NCBI RefSeq assembly: GCF_964340395.1
Contig: NC_135565.1
Location: forward strand, 6,451,642-6,504,141
Origin: Glandiceps talaboti
Lineage: Eukaryota; Hemichordata; Enteropneusta; Spengelidae
Length of the DNA: 52,500 bases
Direction of reading: 5' to 3'
Positions 22,101 to 36,500 of this stretch are shown here, piece by piece. Numbering within the stretch: the stretch's first letter is position 1; each line of letters starts with the position of its first letter. Made by a program: the position numbers and the translations under genes. A model generated the notes under the pieces. That model did no database searches. It saw only the letters and a list, made by a program, of their open reading frames with translations, and was not told where the DNA came from.

Positions 22101-25100
22101 CAAGCTATAGGCAAACTAAGATAGACACAAACTAAAACTATTGTTGATATACTACTGCGGAAATCAAGCTGTAGGCAAACTAAGATAAACACAAACTAAA
22201 ACTAGTGTTGATATACTACTATGGAAATCAAGCTGTCGGCAAACTAAGGTAGACACAAGCTAAAACTGTTGTTGATATACTACTGCGGAAATCAAGCTGT
22301 AGGCAAACTAAGATAGACACAAACTAAAACTATTGTTGATATACTACTATGGAAATCAAGCTATAGACAAACTACAAAACTCCCTAGCTTGTGTACCATT
22401 CTTATAAAACTCCCTAGCTTGTGTACTATTCTTATCACACTCCCTAGCTTGTGTACTATTCTTATCAAACTCCCTAGCTTGTATTCATGTATTCTTATCA
22501 AACTCCCTAGCTTGTGTACTATTCTTATCACACTCCCTAGCTTGTGTACTATTCTTATCAAACTCCCTAGCTTGTATTCATGTATTATTCTTATCAAACT
22601 CCCTAGCTCATGTACTATTCTTATCAAACTCCCTAGCTTGTATACGATTGTGGTTATGATTTATGTTTATAATGTATAGGTGTGGTACTCCTGTAGACTC
22701 GCTACCTTTTGCATCCATTTTGCAGTCAGTCCACTGTTCTGTATCCTTTCTCACATTTTACATTGTAAAATTTCAATAATTGAATTTGAATATTATCGTA
22801 GAAACAAAATTGTAAAATCTCAATATTGATTTTGAATATTATTGTAGAGGCCAAGAGGATGAAGCTAAGTACAGCTTTCGGTGGGGATATGACAGTAGCG
22901 TACATTTTCAAGGTATGGAAATAATTTATACTTATATAATAATAATAAAAATATTAAAGCGAATGTATAATGCGCCTGTTCTCCGAAGAGCTCCAGATGC
23001 AGACACAGAACTACTAACAAAATGAGAGGATAGAGAGACACAATTTTAAAGCATGGAAGGATGTAGAGAGGTGTGTAAGTGAGTGAGAGTTACGATTGAA
23101 ATAGGTAAGTTTTAAGGGCAGAGTGGAAGGAAGACTGTGTAAGAAAAGGAACACTTGCTGAGCTTCTTGCCGACAAGTGGTGTATGGCACCTAAGTTGTC
23201 TATGGGGAGCATAAAGTTGAAGAAGATGAGAAAGATATTCACGACCAGTCACTTCCAATGTGTTCAAAGAAATCTTGTATTGTATGCGAGAGTTGATTGG
23301 TAACCAATGCAAAGAGTGTAGAAGTGTTCTATTACAGAAGTTGCAGTTAATCGGACAATATATCGCTCATGGTTCCGACAATCACTAGGAGTCCTAGGAC
23401 AGTACAGTGTGGTTACTTTGGAATCATATGGTAAATTGGAAACGAATGTGACATTTCAATCCATCTACTACAGACCTTGATCATGCAATGATTTAATTAT
23501 TCAGTGTTAATGTTTCTCTATGAATTGAACCAAGGATACCAACTACCAGCGATTCATATTGGTGACATACAATTCCACCAGTTCGAAGAGAAACGTTAAT
23601 GCTGAATAATTAAAGAATTACGTGATCAAGGTTTGCAGTAGACGATTGAAACGTTGCATTCGTTTCAATGTACAGTTCCAAAGTAACAATGTTGTACTGT
23701 CCTGCAGTTAATTGTAATGCTCTCGGTGACTGTTATTGCTCCCAATATATTTTAGTGATAGATCAAAATGTTTTGTGTTATGTTCTCATTTTCTGATGAA
23801 GTGAACCAGGGTTTGACATATATACCACATTGAATTTAATTTTATTTCACCAGAAAATGAGAACATAACATAAAACATTTTGATGTATACAATACCTAAT
23901 AACACAGTGCCTGCAATACATGTGTACAATAAATGATAGTGTGTTTCTGGTGATTACAACAGATATAGTCCACTAGGGACTAATCTAGTCCATGATCCTG
24001 ACTAATATAAATGATATGATACATTTATTAACAGTATAAAAATGTCAAAAGATGCAAACAATTCATTATGTAATAAAAAAGATGTGAAAACAAGAAAACC
24101 CATAACAAAAATCAAAAAACAGAAAACAAGTCAATTGTGTAAAATATGTGATCGTAGTTTTTTGTCTTGAAGGTAATATCGTTAAATTTGTATTCTGTAA
24201 TGCAATGGGGATGGAGTTCCAGAGTTTCACAGCAGTGTATTTAGAATTAAATTGGCAAATCATGTGGTGTACTTTCAGAATTGGAAGGTTTCCATTGATG
24301 GCTGATCTTGTTGGGTAGCTATGGGATACATGTAGTTGATCAAGGATGTAATAATTTAGGTTATGACGGTTACATCAATGTTCTACTTACTAACCATTTC
24401 TTTCATATTGTTCCATGTTTTTGTATTCTTTATAGCTTAAAGACAAACCTGGAAATGTCGTGACACAGAAGGCAGTAGCCTTAGGCTTGCCTCCGTAAGT
24501 ATATTATTTAACTAACGTCAATAATAATAATAATGTTGGGTTCTTATATAGCGCTTTCCCACTCCGTGCTCAAAGCGCTTTACAATTATTACCCCTGGCT
24601 CGGATCAGAATGGCACAACGGCCCTTTAGTCTTCCTCAACTCCCCGGGGAGCATACAATCCATTGCTGCCATTTAAGCGCATAGGATTAAAGCCTTTACA
24701 TTGCAACCTACATCCTACCAGGTCCCCAGTTATACAGCTGGGTTGACAGAGGCACAGTCGTGGTTCAAATCTTGCCCAAGGACTTTAGCCACTCAGAAAC
24801 AAACAGCAGGCAGCGACGGGGCTCGAACCTGCAACCTGTAGATTCCAAGCCGGTCACGCTAACCATTCACCCATCATGACTCCACGTCACTGTTATTACA
24901 GGCCTAGTATTGAATGTATTGATGTAGCATATTTTGTTAAAACAGTGTCAATCTGTTGACAAAGACTGAAGGATGTTATTATAAATTTTAGGCATCAATT
25001 TTCAAGTTTGTGTTTGGATGAAAAGATTAAAGGGGAACATCACTCCACAAAATAAAGTCATTTTTTGTAACGTTTGGGTTGCAGAGTGTCATTGTATGAA

Positions 25101-28100
25101 CTTACATCACTTCCATTTTGTGCAATTGCCAAGAAATACGAAGTGAAAATTATTGGCCGTCAATTGTGTAGTGGCAGCCCTTATTAGCGGTCATACATTG
25201 TCTTGTGGGAGCTAGCCTCATAAATATGGAATGCCTTAACACTGTAAGTGATGTATAATCCTAAAATGACTCTCTACAACCCAAAGGTTACAAGAACACA
25301 CTGGCTTTATTTACTGGAGTGGCGTTCCCCTTTAATGTAAAATATTTCTTGAATACAATTTTCAACATTATATTTTCACAGAGGTCCATCATATCGAGAA
25401 TTAAAGCTAGGCAACACAGTAACAACAGCAGAAGGAAAGACGGTTAGTGTTTTTTGACTTTATTACACCTCAAAATTTTTACATAAGCTGTCATTAGTCA
25501 GAATCGAGTCACATGCCCTTCTTTAAATAGACTATTGTCTTCACATGCAGAGACAATAGGGAACTTGCAAACCCGCCATGTTGAATGTTGCATCATGGGA
25601 AAAGTGATAATAAATACTAATCAATTAAAAAGTATTGTAAACAATGTTAATACATTGTTTGTAACCACAAATGATCAATTCATAGTGACCCTGACAATTG
25701 TGGGAGGTTAATTTTATCAGTAGCTCCAGATTAGGTATTATGATAACCACAGATAATCCCATAGTCCTTGCATCTGAGCATGTTCAGTCTGGATTGCAAG
25801 TTCCCTATTGCCTGGCACTCTTTCAATCACTGTTCATCTATTTTGTGCATGTTTCCAGTATGGCACGCTTGAGATGACAAAAGGCACTACAGTGAGACAC
25901 ATAAGCTTAATTCGTGCAGAAATTTGAATAAATATAACTAGAAATGAGCTGTAGGGTCACTGGAACTCCTACAAATAATGGTTCTCTGCAAATACAATCA
26001 GTTTGACTTGAAGAGTTTCAATTACATGTACTAGGAAACCACAGTCACTATAGAGTTTGAATTACTAGCAAACCAGAGCCATTATAGAGTTTGAATTACT
26101 AGCACACCAGAGTGACTATAGAGTTTGAATTACTACCAAACCAGAGTGACTATAGAGTTTCAATAACTAGCAAACCACAGTCACTATAGAGTTTCAATTA
26201 CTAGCAAACCAGAGCCACTTTCGAGTTTGAATTACTACCAAACCAAATGAATAATAGTTAATAGAAATAAGGCTACCTTTTCAAAGTCTGGTTTTAAGTG
26301 ACTATGTAACTTTCGCATGAATCTCTCCAATGTCATGAGAGATTAAGAGGAAACATGCATATAATTGCTTAAACCAAACTTTAAAAAAGTAATGATATTT
26401 CTATGACCACAATAGTTTCTAAGTACATTAGTACATTTCTAAATTGAAAAATTTGCATGAAATGAATTAGAAATTGATACCATAATGAGGCAGAGGAAGA
26501 CTACCCAGTAATGATTGTAGAATTATACATATGGAGATAAATTTCCACCTGTGGTCATTACAAATATGTGCCAGATTCTATTTTTAATTGGTGAAAATTA
26601 ATCAAATAATGTTAATTTGACAGATACATCCTGAAGATGTGTTAAGTCCTACTGAACGGGGACAACACTGTATCAGTAAGTCTTGGTTTTAGTTTGTATA
26701 ACTATGTATAATGCAAGTATGGGTAACAATCATACCTGGTTGATGACTAACAAGAAAGACCAGCTGGTTAATCAAGTGATTCACAGCAGCTGAACAGGGT
26801 AATTGAAAACAGGATACACACAGACGAAAGGGATAAAATTGAATGATAAAAAGGTTAAAAGGTTTGAAATGCAAAGCACCAAAAATGAGGAAGCCAAGGG
26901 GCCTATCAGCTAAAACCTACCAAGAGAAATTGATTATCACTTTATTATCCACATTATCATGTACATTTGCTGACATCGGACCGTTGACAAACAGAACCTG
27001 TCACAAACGGGGAAAGTAAACAACTGAATTGGATTAATTACACTTGTATTGGTACAGCATGTTGGAAGTACAGAGACTTATGTTACATTTCATAATTTGA
27101 TGGCAACAGTTTTGTGGCCACTTCACATAATAGTTCACGTTAAAAAACAAATTTCCAGTTCTACTGACATTTCATGTATGCATAAAGAGGCCATAAAACT
27201 GTTATTTATCAAACCATGGTGTGTAATACAAGTCTCTGCTGTTCCAACATGCTGAGCCAAGTGTTATTAATCCAATTCATTTGTTTACTTTGTTCACAGT
27301 CTGATGTTGGCAGTTGTAACACTTCACAGCAATTTTCATAAAGTACTGAGTGACTGTCACCCCTGACAGTGACCTATGATAGTTCACCCTGATTACTACA
27401 ATGTGCTATGTTCCACACAGACATGTGATGGTTCTGATTCAATCTTCGTATAATTTCACCAATTACAATCACAAATACAAATATTAAATTAAATAACACA
27501 CATCACTTATTTGATGCTACCAATTAAAAAATACTGAACATTTCCCAGGGAGATTGCAACAGATACAAAAATGTAAATATTACAGAAGAGAACAATAGCA
27601 GAGGACAATGCAACACCATGAACAGAGAGGAAGGGGCATATTGATGCTATAATCTTTATGATCATGTTATTGCCACGATAAACCTCCTAGCTATAACGCC
27701 AGCAAATGAATAGTTTGACAAAGCCTGTTGATCTGAACAGACAAATTGTTATTTATTTGAACCCTTGGTCATGTAACGAGAATTATATATTAGAATGTTT
27801 TACAGACTTTGTGAATTTATTGAAAGGGTAGAAAATAACCAAAATATATCATCAGTCTACACAAAACTAGAACCAAACTTCTTTATTCTAAACTACTTCC
27901 TTTGAGTGAGGGCGCTGACATGGTAGACTATGGTACAATAGATTTGTGATTTTTATGAAATTCTTCATTAATTTGATTGACTTGTGTATACTTGTAATTC
28001 AGTTTTGGAATGCCCATCAGAAGATTACCTAGATAGCTTAGAATCCAATGCTGTATTCTGTGACTACCAAAAGAGCGATACTGAGATGCCTGCCGTGCTG

Positions 28101-30457
28101 GTTGTACATCAAACACCACCACATGTAGTGAAAACGGACAGATATCAAGCTTGGATGGAAAGGTATGTATGCCATTAATAATATCATGTGTAGTAAAAAT
28201 GGACAGATACCTGGCTTGGATAGAAAGGTATGTACATGTATGCTATCAACTACCGTGTATAACAAACATCTGATATGAAAGAGTAATTAGAATTCTAATA
28301 ATGGTCAAAATATGCAAATTTTAAACCAACTAGAGAAAATTTGATTAAAGACAAAATATTTAATGCAGATTCCTTAATTAGTATTTTTTGAATGGTTGCT
28401 TTCATTTCAAGATCAAGATAAAGTTCAAATTTGTCATGAAGTTGAATGAATTGAAAGTTAGTTTTAAGCGATTTTGCCTGTAAAACACAAAAACATTTAT
28501 GTCTGGTGTTACTTTACAATATTACACATTGTTTACATTCAGCCTTCAGTGATTGGCTTAGATCAATTCATATGGTATAGATAAGTGACCCATATTGACC
28601 TCAATTTGAATACATGTTTGCTACTTTTCCTAGGGCACTATTACAGTAACAAGGGTATTCTGCTGGTGATTTCTTTGACTTTGAGAAGAATACTTGCTAG
28701 TGAATTTCATGTGATATAAAACACTTATTGCCTGGCCTTATTTGGGCATTAGTATGCATCATATTACCCCTCAAGCTGTTATGTATTTCCATTTTCTTTC
28801 AGCCTCAGTAAATAATTCCTACCTAACAGCCTTTGTGGTAATATATGTCTCCAAATGCCCTCATAGCCAGGCAACACATGTATATTAGAACACTTTGTGT
28901 TCAAAAAGGCTTCAGTGATTGGCTTAGATTGAACCATGTGGTATGATCTATTGACCAATAGTGACATCAGTTTGAATATAGGTGGCACTATTCATCTAGC
29001 GACTCGTATTGACAAAGGCCCCATTGGGTCACTCATATTTTCCTAGACTGAAGAAATATATTGGGGAATAACATCTAATTGTGTTACATATAAGTAACTG
29101 GTTATCACTTTGTTTTCATTAGGTTTGGTACATCAACAGATCACCTGGTAATGAACGAAGATTGTAACAGTGATTGTCTTGCAAAGTCATACATCATGCA
29201 AACCAAACTCAACATGATTCATTCAGAGATATTTCCCAATGTACATATGAATTTTCCAGTTGATCAAGAAAAGGTAAAATGCAAATCACACCAACCTTGT
29301 TAAAGTAAATGTCTGTCAGCCAAACAGTTGAGTTTTATGTTTGAAAAGAAAAGATAGCTTACAGCTTACCATCCAGATATGGGAAAAACTTTGATGTTTA
29401 ATTATCCACTGTAATAATTTGCTTCCTTTTTTTAATCTTTTGTTTCTCCATGAATAAAAACAATTACAAACTTTTGTACTATCAACTATTAATAATTTGA
29501 CATCTATTTAAAAAAAAAAGATAAAATATGTAATAACTATATTTCGGACATTTTTTTAATTTTTTAAAAACTTTATCTATTTTTTTTTATTTTAGCAATT
29601 TTAATTATTTACAAAAGCAAGCAAACAGGATACAAACATGACGGACTTGTTTACCAGTATTAATAATGTACCATCCCTTAACACTGGACTCAGCAGCCAT
29701 ATATATGTCCAGACAGTGAAATTAATGACAACATCTAAAACACTGGTGCAATCATCTTGATATAATCTTGGTGAAAACATTTGAACCTCCTCAACTTTTT
29801 AATACTAATTTTATTGAAGTTGTATTGATTTCATATTCTGTAATTGTTAGGTGCATGCATATCTTTCATGCATATTACACACACTTTCTAATATTTGCCA
29901 CTACTTATTTAAATCAGGCAATCATTCAGTCACGTAGAATTTTTTGAGGGGGCTGTGTGTTCTATGAACCACAATGGGAATAAGTTGTTACCATCAGTTT
30001 GTATCATCCTCAGCATTTCAGTGATGTTTCTGTTTTGTCTGTTCTGCAAATGTTAAAGTTGTGATATTGTATATCCATTTTACAAAATGTAGTTTGTGGT
30101 TTTCCGAATGTTTTTGCCGAATCAAATCAAATCAATGTATGAAGACTTTTGTTTTAATGTCATTCCTAAAACCATGTTCATTATAGCTGTAAAAAAGTTG
30201 TTCTGGTATGTTTATTTTTTTTTACCCCAAAACTCTAAATATTGATCTGTCAAATAAGTTCACCTGTAATTTTAAGTTGTAATGTAAAGGGTTACAATCA
30301 CTGTTGTTTGTTGTTTCTTTTCTCAACTTATTTGTTTTCTTTGTAGACACATCAAGATGGTAGAACCACACAAGCTGAATGTCTTCTAAAATATCACATG
30401 AGACCATTAACGAGGTGGGATAGGTAAGGATAATCTCAAAGTGGGTTAAAAGCCCAT

Positions 30458-30512
<55 letters not shown>

Positions 30513-33500
30513 ATGTGTGTGTGTGTGTGTGTGTGCATGTGAGTGTGTGTGTCTGTCTGTGTGTGTGTGTGTATACATGTTTGTTTATTACTTGGTTAAT
30601 GTCTGCATCCTACTGCAAATGGAGAACACTGATTTTACTATACAGTACAAGAATGTAAGGTTAATGAATATTTTACATCAATATTAAGTCATTAACATAA
30701 ATTTGAATATCTGCATACTTATTGATATGCATGTAATTAACATGAAATGTATACTAATTGTAACAAATAGAGGGGTAACCTCTACTGTTAAAGTAACCCT
30801 CCTTCAATGTTACTCTCTCTCTCTCCACTCTGTACACGGGATCGACTTGGACTTTTAGGGAATTAGCTCAAACTACACTCAATGTTCATGATGTTGTATT
30901 CTGTCATCCGTAACACTAATTATTCACACATCCTACATTGGCTATACAGTACAAAATGTAAGGTTAATGAATATTTGACATCGGTAATAAGTCATTACCA
31001 TAAATTTGAATATCTGCATACTTATTGATATGCATGTAAATAACATGAAATGTATACTAATTATTCACACATCATACATTGGCTTTACAGTACAAGTTGT
31101 AAGGTTAATGAATATTTTACAGTGATAATAAGCCATTACCATAAATTTGAATGTTTGCATATTCATAGATACAATTACCATAAGTGAATGCTAATTATCC
31201 ACACTTCTTGCATTGGTGATGATATATGTACAATATAAAATGTAAAGTCAATGAATATTAGCAAGTCTTTGTCATCAAAACTTAAAGGGAAACACTCCAG
31301 GAAATAAACTTGAAGGTATTTTCATAAACTATGGGTTCTGGAGAGTCATTTCATGATTTTACATCACCTTCAATTACTTGCCATTTCAGTTTCAAGTTAA
31401 TTGTGTGCTTTTACAGGGTATCATTGCTATGGGCTGTTGCATCATGGGAGTCAGCAGAAATAATATATTCATGGTTGCAAATTTAATATTCATGAGATGT
31501 TTTACACTGAAGGGTAAAACTAATCAGAGTCATAAATAAATACCAGAATTCTCATTAATTAACATAAATTAATACTAATGGCCCTCACTTTGTGCATTTT
31601 AGACTGATGTTGAAATGTTTTGTATATATATTTTTTTTTTTCTTTAAATACCTTCAGGAGTGCTATACCAGTGCTGCCAAGAAGCCAGATAGAAGCTGAG
31701 GCCAACGAAGTTGATGGATTTGTAGAGCATTTACAGGAATTTCAGAAATCTCTAGAAAGCAGTCAAAGAGATATGAAAACTACTATTGAACAGGAAGATT
31801 TGAAAAATAAATCTCCTGAAGATGAAAAAAGGACAGAAACTGAATCATGTGATAGTAATAATTCTGAATCTGAATCAACCAGTGAACCTCAAATGTCTTC
31901 CCAGAATGCACCATTACAAATGGCTACACCTGTAGAACTGGACAGGAAGGGTAGCTTCCCAGAATTAGTATTTTTAGGAACAGGATCAGCCATGCCAAAC
32001 AATTCAAGAAATGTTAGTTCTATTTTACTCAACTGCAGGTATGTGTTTACTTTTAGTATTATTATAAAATATCTTTATTCAGGGTAAAACTCAGTAAGCA
32101 ATACAAACTACACAAAGCTTCTTTCCATCGAGGCCCTCATACATAAAATCAACAATCATGCAAAAGTCCACTTACAAATTCTAAAATACATAAAATACAC
32201 ACATGGTGATATTGTAGCGCCAGATAAATATAGTAACTGCTTGGCAGAAAAAAGGTGTCTGTAATTGTCTTTGAAGTGTTTAAAAGTTTTAGCTAGCGCC
32301 ACATGTTCAGGTAACAAATTCCAGAGATTTTCACCCATAAGTATTTGTACTTTGTATGTACTTATGTTATTCAGGTTTCAGTTTACATCCTGGTAGGATA
32401 TGTGATATACAAGCACATCTTTCTGACTCCTCTTTTCCAAGTACATACAGTGACAGACAAGCATTTACAAACAGAAATTGTTACAAACAGGGAAAGTAAA
32501 TAAATGAATATATTAAAGTGGCCATATGGATGAGGATTGGGTATTTATATTGGGTTTTTTAAAATTAATATAACAATTTTATCATGGCTAAATACTTGAA
32601 AAATCAATGTGAAACAACATTGTCTCAGTCTGTGTTTGTCACTTGATACACTGCAAAAAGTCAAAAAATCTGTAAAAAGTATGTTATTGTACATACAATA
32701 ACAAACATTTTACATATTTTTATTACGGTTTTGCAATTCACTTAACTACAAACAAAGACTTGGCATATGTCGTGCCACATTGATTTTTCAAGAGGAAGCC
32801 ATGATAAAATTGTTTTACAATTTAAAAATCCAAAATAAATACCCAATCCTCATCCATATGGCCACTTTAATTATACTTAGCTCAACATGTTGAAGTACAG
32901 AGACAAGCAATTTACATTCCATCCACCATTTGATAAGAACATATGTATGGCCTCTTTGCACAAAAGTTTACATTCACAGATGAATTTTAAGTCCCCCTGA
33001 CATTTCATGGACACTTTATAAAGAGGCCATCTTCTTTATCAAACCATACATGCCTCTGTACTTCCAACATGCTGTGCCAAGTGTTATTAACCAAATTCAG
33101 TTGTTTACTTTCCCTGTTCTTAACAAGTGCTGCTTGTAGATATTCACCTGTTGTTTGTTGTCAATGTCTCTATTATTAAAAGTTATCTTACTTCTATCCA
33201 CTCCAACTTTAACAGAAATCCGGTCAATATGTTTAAGTTGATACTCAGTGTTTAAATATATTGAATCATGAGCCAGTATGTAACTTTAAGAATTGTAGTT
33301 AAGTGATTTTGCATGGAATCCACTCCATTTGGAATGAAGACAAGAATTTTAAAAATCCAATTATATTTTTTGCTGATCAATTTATACTTGATATTAAGCT
33401 AAAAGATCCAAGGACTTAAGTCAGACATTAAAGTTGTTGTTTGGATTTGCTGATATACATTTGATATTAAACTTAAAGATCTAAGGTGTGATGTTAAATG

Positions 33501-36500
33501 TCCTGTTTGGATTATGATTAGCATTTCAGTGTTGAAAAACAGTCTGACAGAGCTAAAGTAAAAGTTAGTCCAGAACAGAAGAATAATCCTATGTAATCCT
33601 GATGATCCCACTGATAATACTAGCCTGGGATTGAAACTGGCTTTATAGGAGAATAGAAAAAAACATTGTACTAAGTAACTTGATTGTTGAACTAACAATG
33701 CGTCTTCACCACGCAAATAAACTAATTAATCTGTCCTGTTCTTTCTCAATGCCAGTGAGGATATTTCCATGATTATGGACTGTGGTGAGGGTACGTTGGG
33801 ACAACTTTATCGTCACTATGGTGACGCTACAGCAGATATCTTGCATAAATTACAGTGTATTTATGTTTCTCATTTGCATGCAGACCATCATACGGTAAGA
33901 AGAAACTAAAGGAAAGAACTCAATAACTGCATTATTTTCATATTTTTATCAGTTGTACTATAGATCTTGGTATTGCTGTGTCTGAGTTACACAAACGTTC
34001 AGTCACATAATCAGTTTTCCTCATTTTAATTGTTTTGTAGTCAAGGAAGACTGCTAGTTAACCGACTACTCTCAAAAGACAGTTTTCCAATTCCAAGATG
34101 ATAATAATCTTTATTTATACTGGATAGTTCTTTAAGTATATGAACACTTGTCTCCCAAGAAGTCCAGTGAGGGCTATCCCTCATGGGTTCAGTGTTAATG
34201 CAGGAGGAAACTGGAGTCCCCGGGGGAAAACCTGCGTTGTTCAGTAGAGTCAAACTGAACTACACACTTATTATTTACAGCATGGTAAATTTAATCGAAC
34301 CCTGAATGTATCATGTTAGACAGCTTCACCTATGTTGTTACATTTAGGCTTGTTTTGTCTTTATTACATTTAAAATTACATTGCTATTGTGAGACATATT
34401 GATATCCTTAGTTGTGAGGGATTTTATTAATCAAAGACTAAAAACATCATCAAAGACAGAGAAGGATTTTACTGGTAAACTCCGGGTATAGTCAGGTGAC
34501 AGCCATTCCCCGCCCCCCACCCCCCACCCCTGAATAGAATATACAAACCTCCTGCATGTACAGAATACATAGTGTTGTATGTGGAGATGCACGATACAGC
34601 TTTGAACCAGCAACAAGTTTATTACAGAATAGTTTGGCAGACAGGGACAATAAATACAATAAATGATATCTTGTCTAATGATTATACTTATTTTATTGTA
34701 ATACAGGGGCTTATTAACCTATTGTTGGAGAGGCAGCGATTATCAGTGAGTAATATTGTTATATTTAAATTACTTAGGTGGTGAGGAGTTTGAATTGTTC
34801 TTTTTTCATTGGTGTGCTATTATCAGGTGATCTGCTGCATCATTTTGATTGGTTTATAGAATACATAAGGTGAACTTTACAAGTCAACTTTGATTGGATG
34901 AGTTTTATCAGGTGATCACTCATACAATTTTGATTGGTCAGATATTTCAGGTCAGCACTCCAGTTTGATTGGTCTGATATTATCAGGTGATCTCCAGCAT
35001 CATTTTGATTGGTCTGATTTATCAGGTAATCTGTATGATTTTGATTGGTCTAATTTTATCACCTGATCTCCTACATCATTTTGATTGGTTCATCATTTGT
35101 TATTCCCAGGTCAGGGATGGTAAGGACCCGAAGACTATGAACCTAGTGTTACCTAACAGACTGATAGGATGGCTGAAGTTATTTGACAGCAAATTTGAAC
35201 CAATACTTGAAAATACTAGGTATTTATGAATTATCCTTCACACTAACAGTTGTTATTAAGTGCCACTAGCTAACTTTACAAGTATTTTTTTTTACTCAGA
35301 TGGTGTTGACAAATATTTACATAAGACAAGTATTGTGTAATTCAGTTTAGACATAGGGAACTGGAGGCATATATGCGAAGATTTATGTGTTTGGCTAATT
35401 TTATGTTCAATAAAATGGATATTATCAATGTGGAGTATTTATTCTCAAGTTTTATCTTTAGTTGTTATCAGGTAGTTCACTAAGGTGTTAATTGCTCAGT
35501 CACACTTTGAATACCACCATTTGTATACCATCATCGCCATCAGACCTTGGACGAACGGAACCTGTTACAAACAGGGAAAGTAAACAATTGAATTGGATTT
35601 TAATAACATTTGGCACAGCATGTTGGAAGTACAGAGACTTGTATTACAATCCATCATCTGATAAGAACAGTTTTATGGCCACTTTACATCATAGTTCACG
35701 TTCACAAACAAATTTCCGGTTCCCCTGGCATTTCATATAAAGAGGCCATAAAACTGTTCTTATCAAACCATGAAATGTAATTTACAAGTCTCTGCTGTTC
35801 CAACATGCTGGTCCAAGTGTTATTAATCCAATTCATTTGTTTACTTTCCCTGTTTGTAATAGATTCTGTTCATCTACGGTCTTATGTCTGCAGTTGTAAA
35901 TTATCAGCAGCATTATGAGAATTATTTTTTATCTGTATTTAGAATAACTCCCTGCAAGGAATTACTTCGTAATACTCATGGAAACAAACCAGATTTAGTA
36001 CAACTTCACGACCAACTAAATCTTCAAAGGGTAAGTTAAATAAATACATTATTATTATCGTAATGAGCTGAATATCATAAACTAAGAAATTTTTGCTAAA
36101 GTCTTATTTTAGCTAATTTCGCTAGAAACACAAACATGCAAAAATAAGTAATGATTAAAATGCTTTCTTGTACATGAACTCAATGTACCAGTCTGGTAAT
36201 TCATAAAAAATTAGTCGTTGAGAACTGTATAATTGCCAAATTTTCTCGCCGAAATTATCTAGTAGGTTTACTGAGCAGTTTCCAGTTACTGAGTAGTGTC
36301 CAGTTACTGAGTAGTGTCCAGTTGGTCAAGCTACTGCCAGTATGTAATTTGACTCTATACGTTTATTTTACTGTTAAAGGGGTCATATGGATGAGGATTT
36401 AGAATTTTGGGGGATTTTTAATTTATAAAACAATTATATCATGGCTTATTTCTTCAATGTGAAACAACATTGACCAAGTCTGTGTTTGTAACTCAATACA

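Noticed and set aside
21120-22373. CRISPR-like repeat array
   Set aside because: The 64-bp units are directly adjacent with no unique spacers, and the host is a eukaryotic intron. It is a minisatellite.
22361-22679. ORFs of repeated [10 protein letters not shown] and [10 protein letters not shown]
   Set aside because: Both come from the 30-bp minisatellite, whose period is a multiple of three.
31620-31657. Start codon for a separate gene at 31620
   Set aside because: The N-terminal residues are encoded by a poly-T intron tract; the real exon starts at 31658 after TTCAG.
34572-34784. 70-residue ORF including [13 protein letters not shown]
   Set aside because: Only the middle 39 bp is a real exon; the flanks are intron sequence read through the splice sites.
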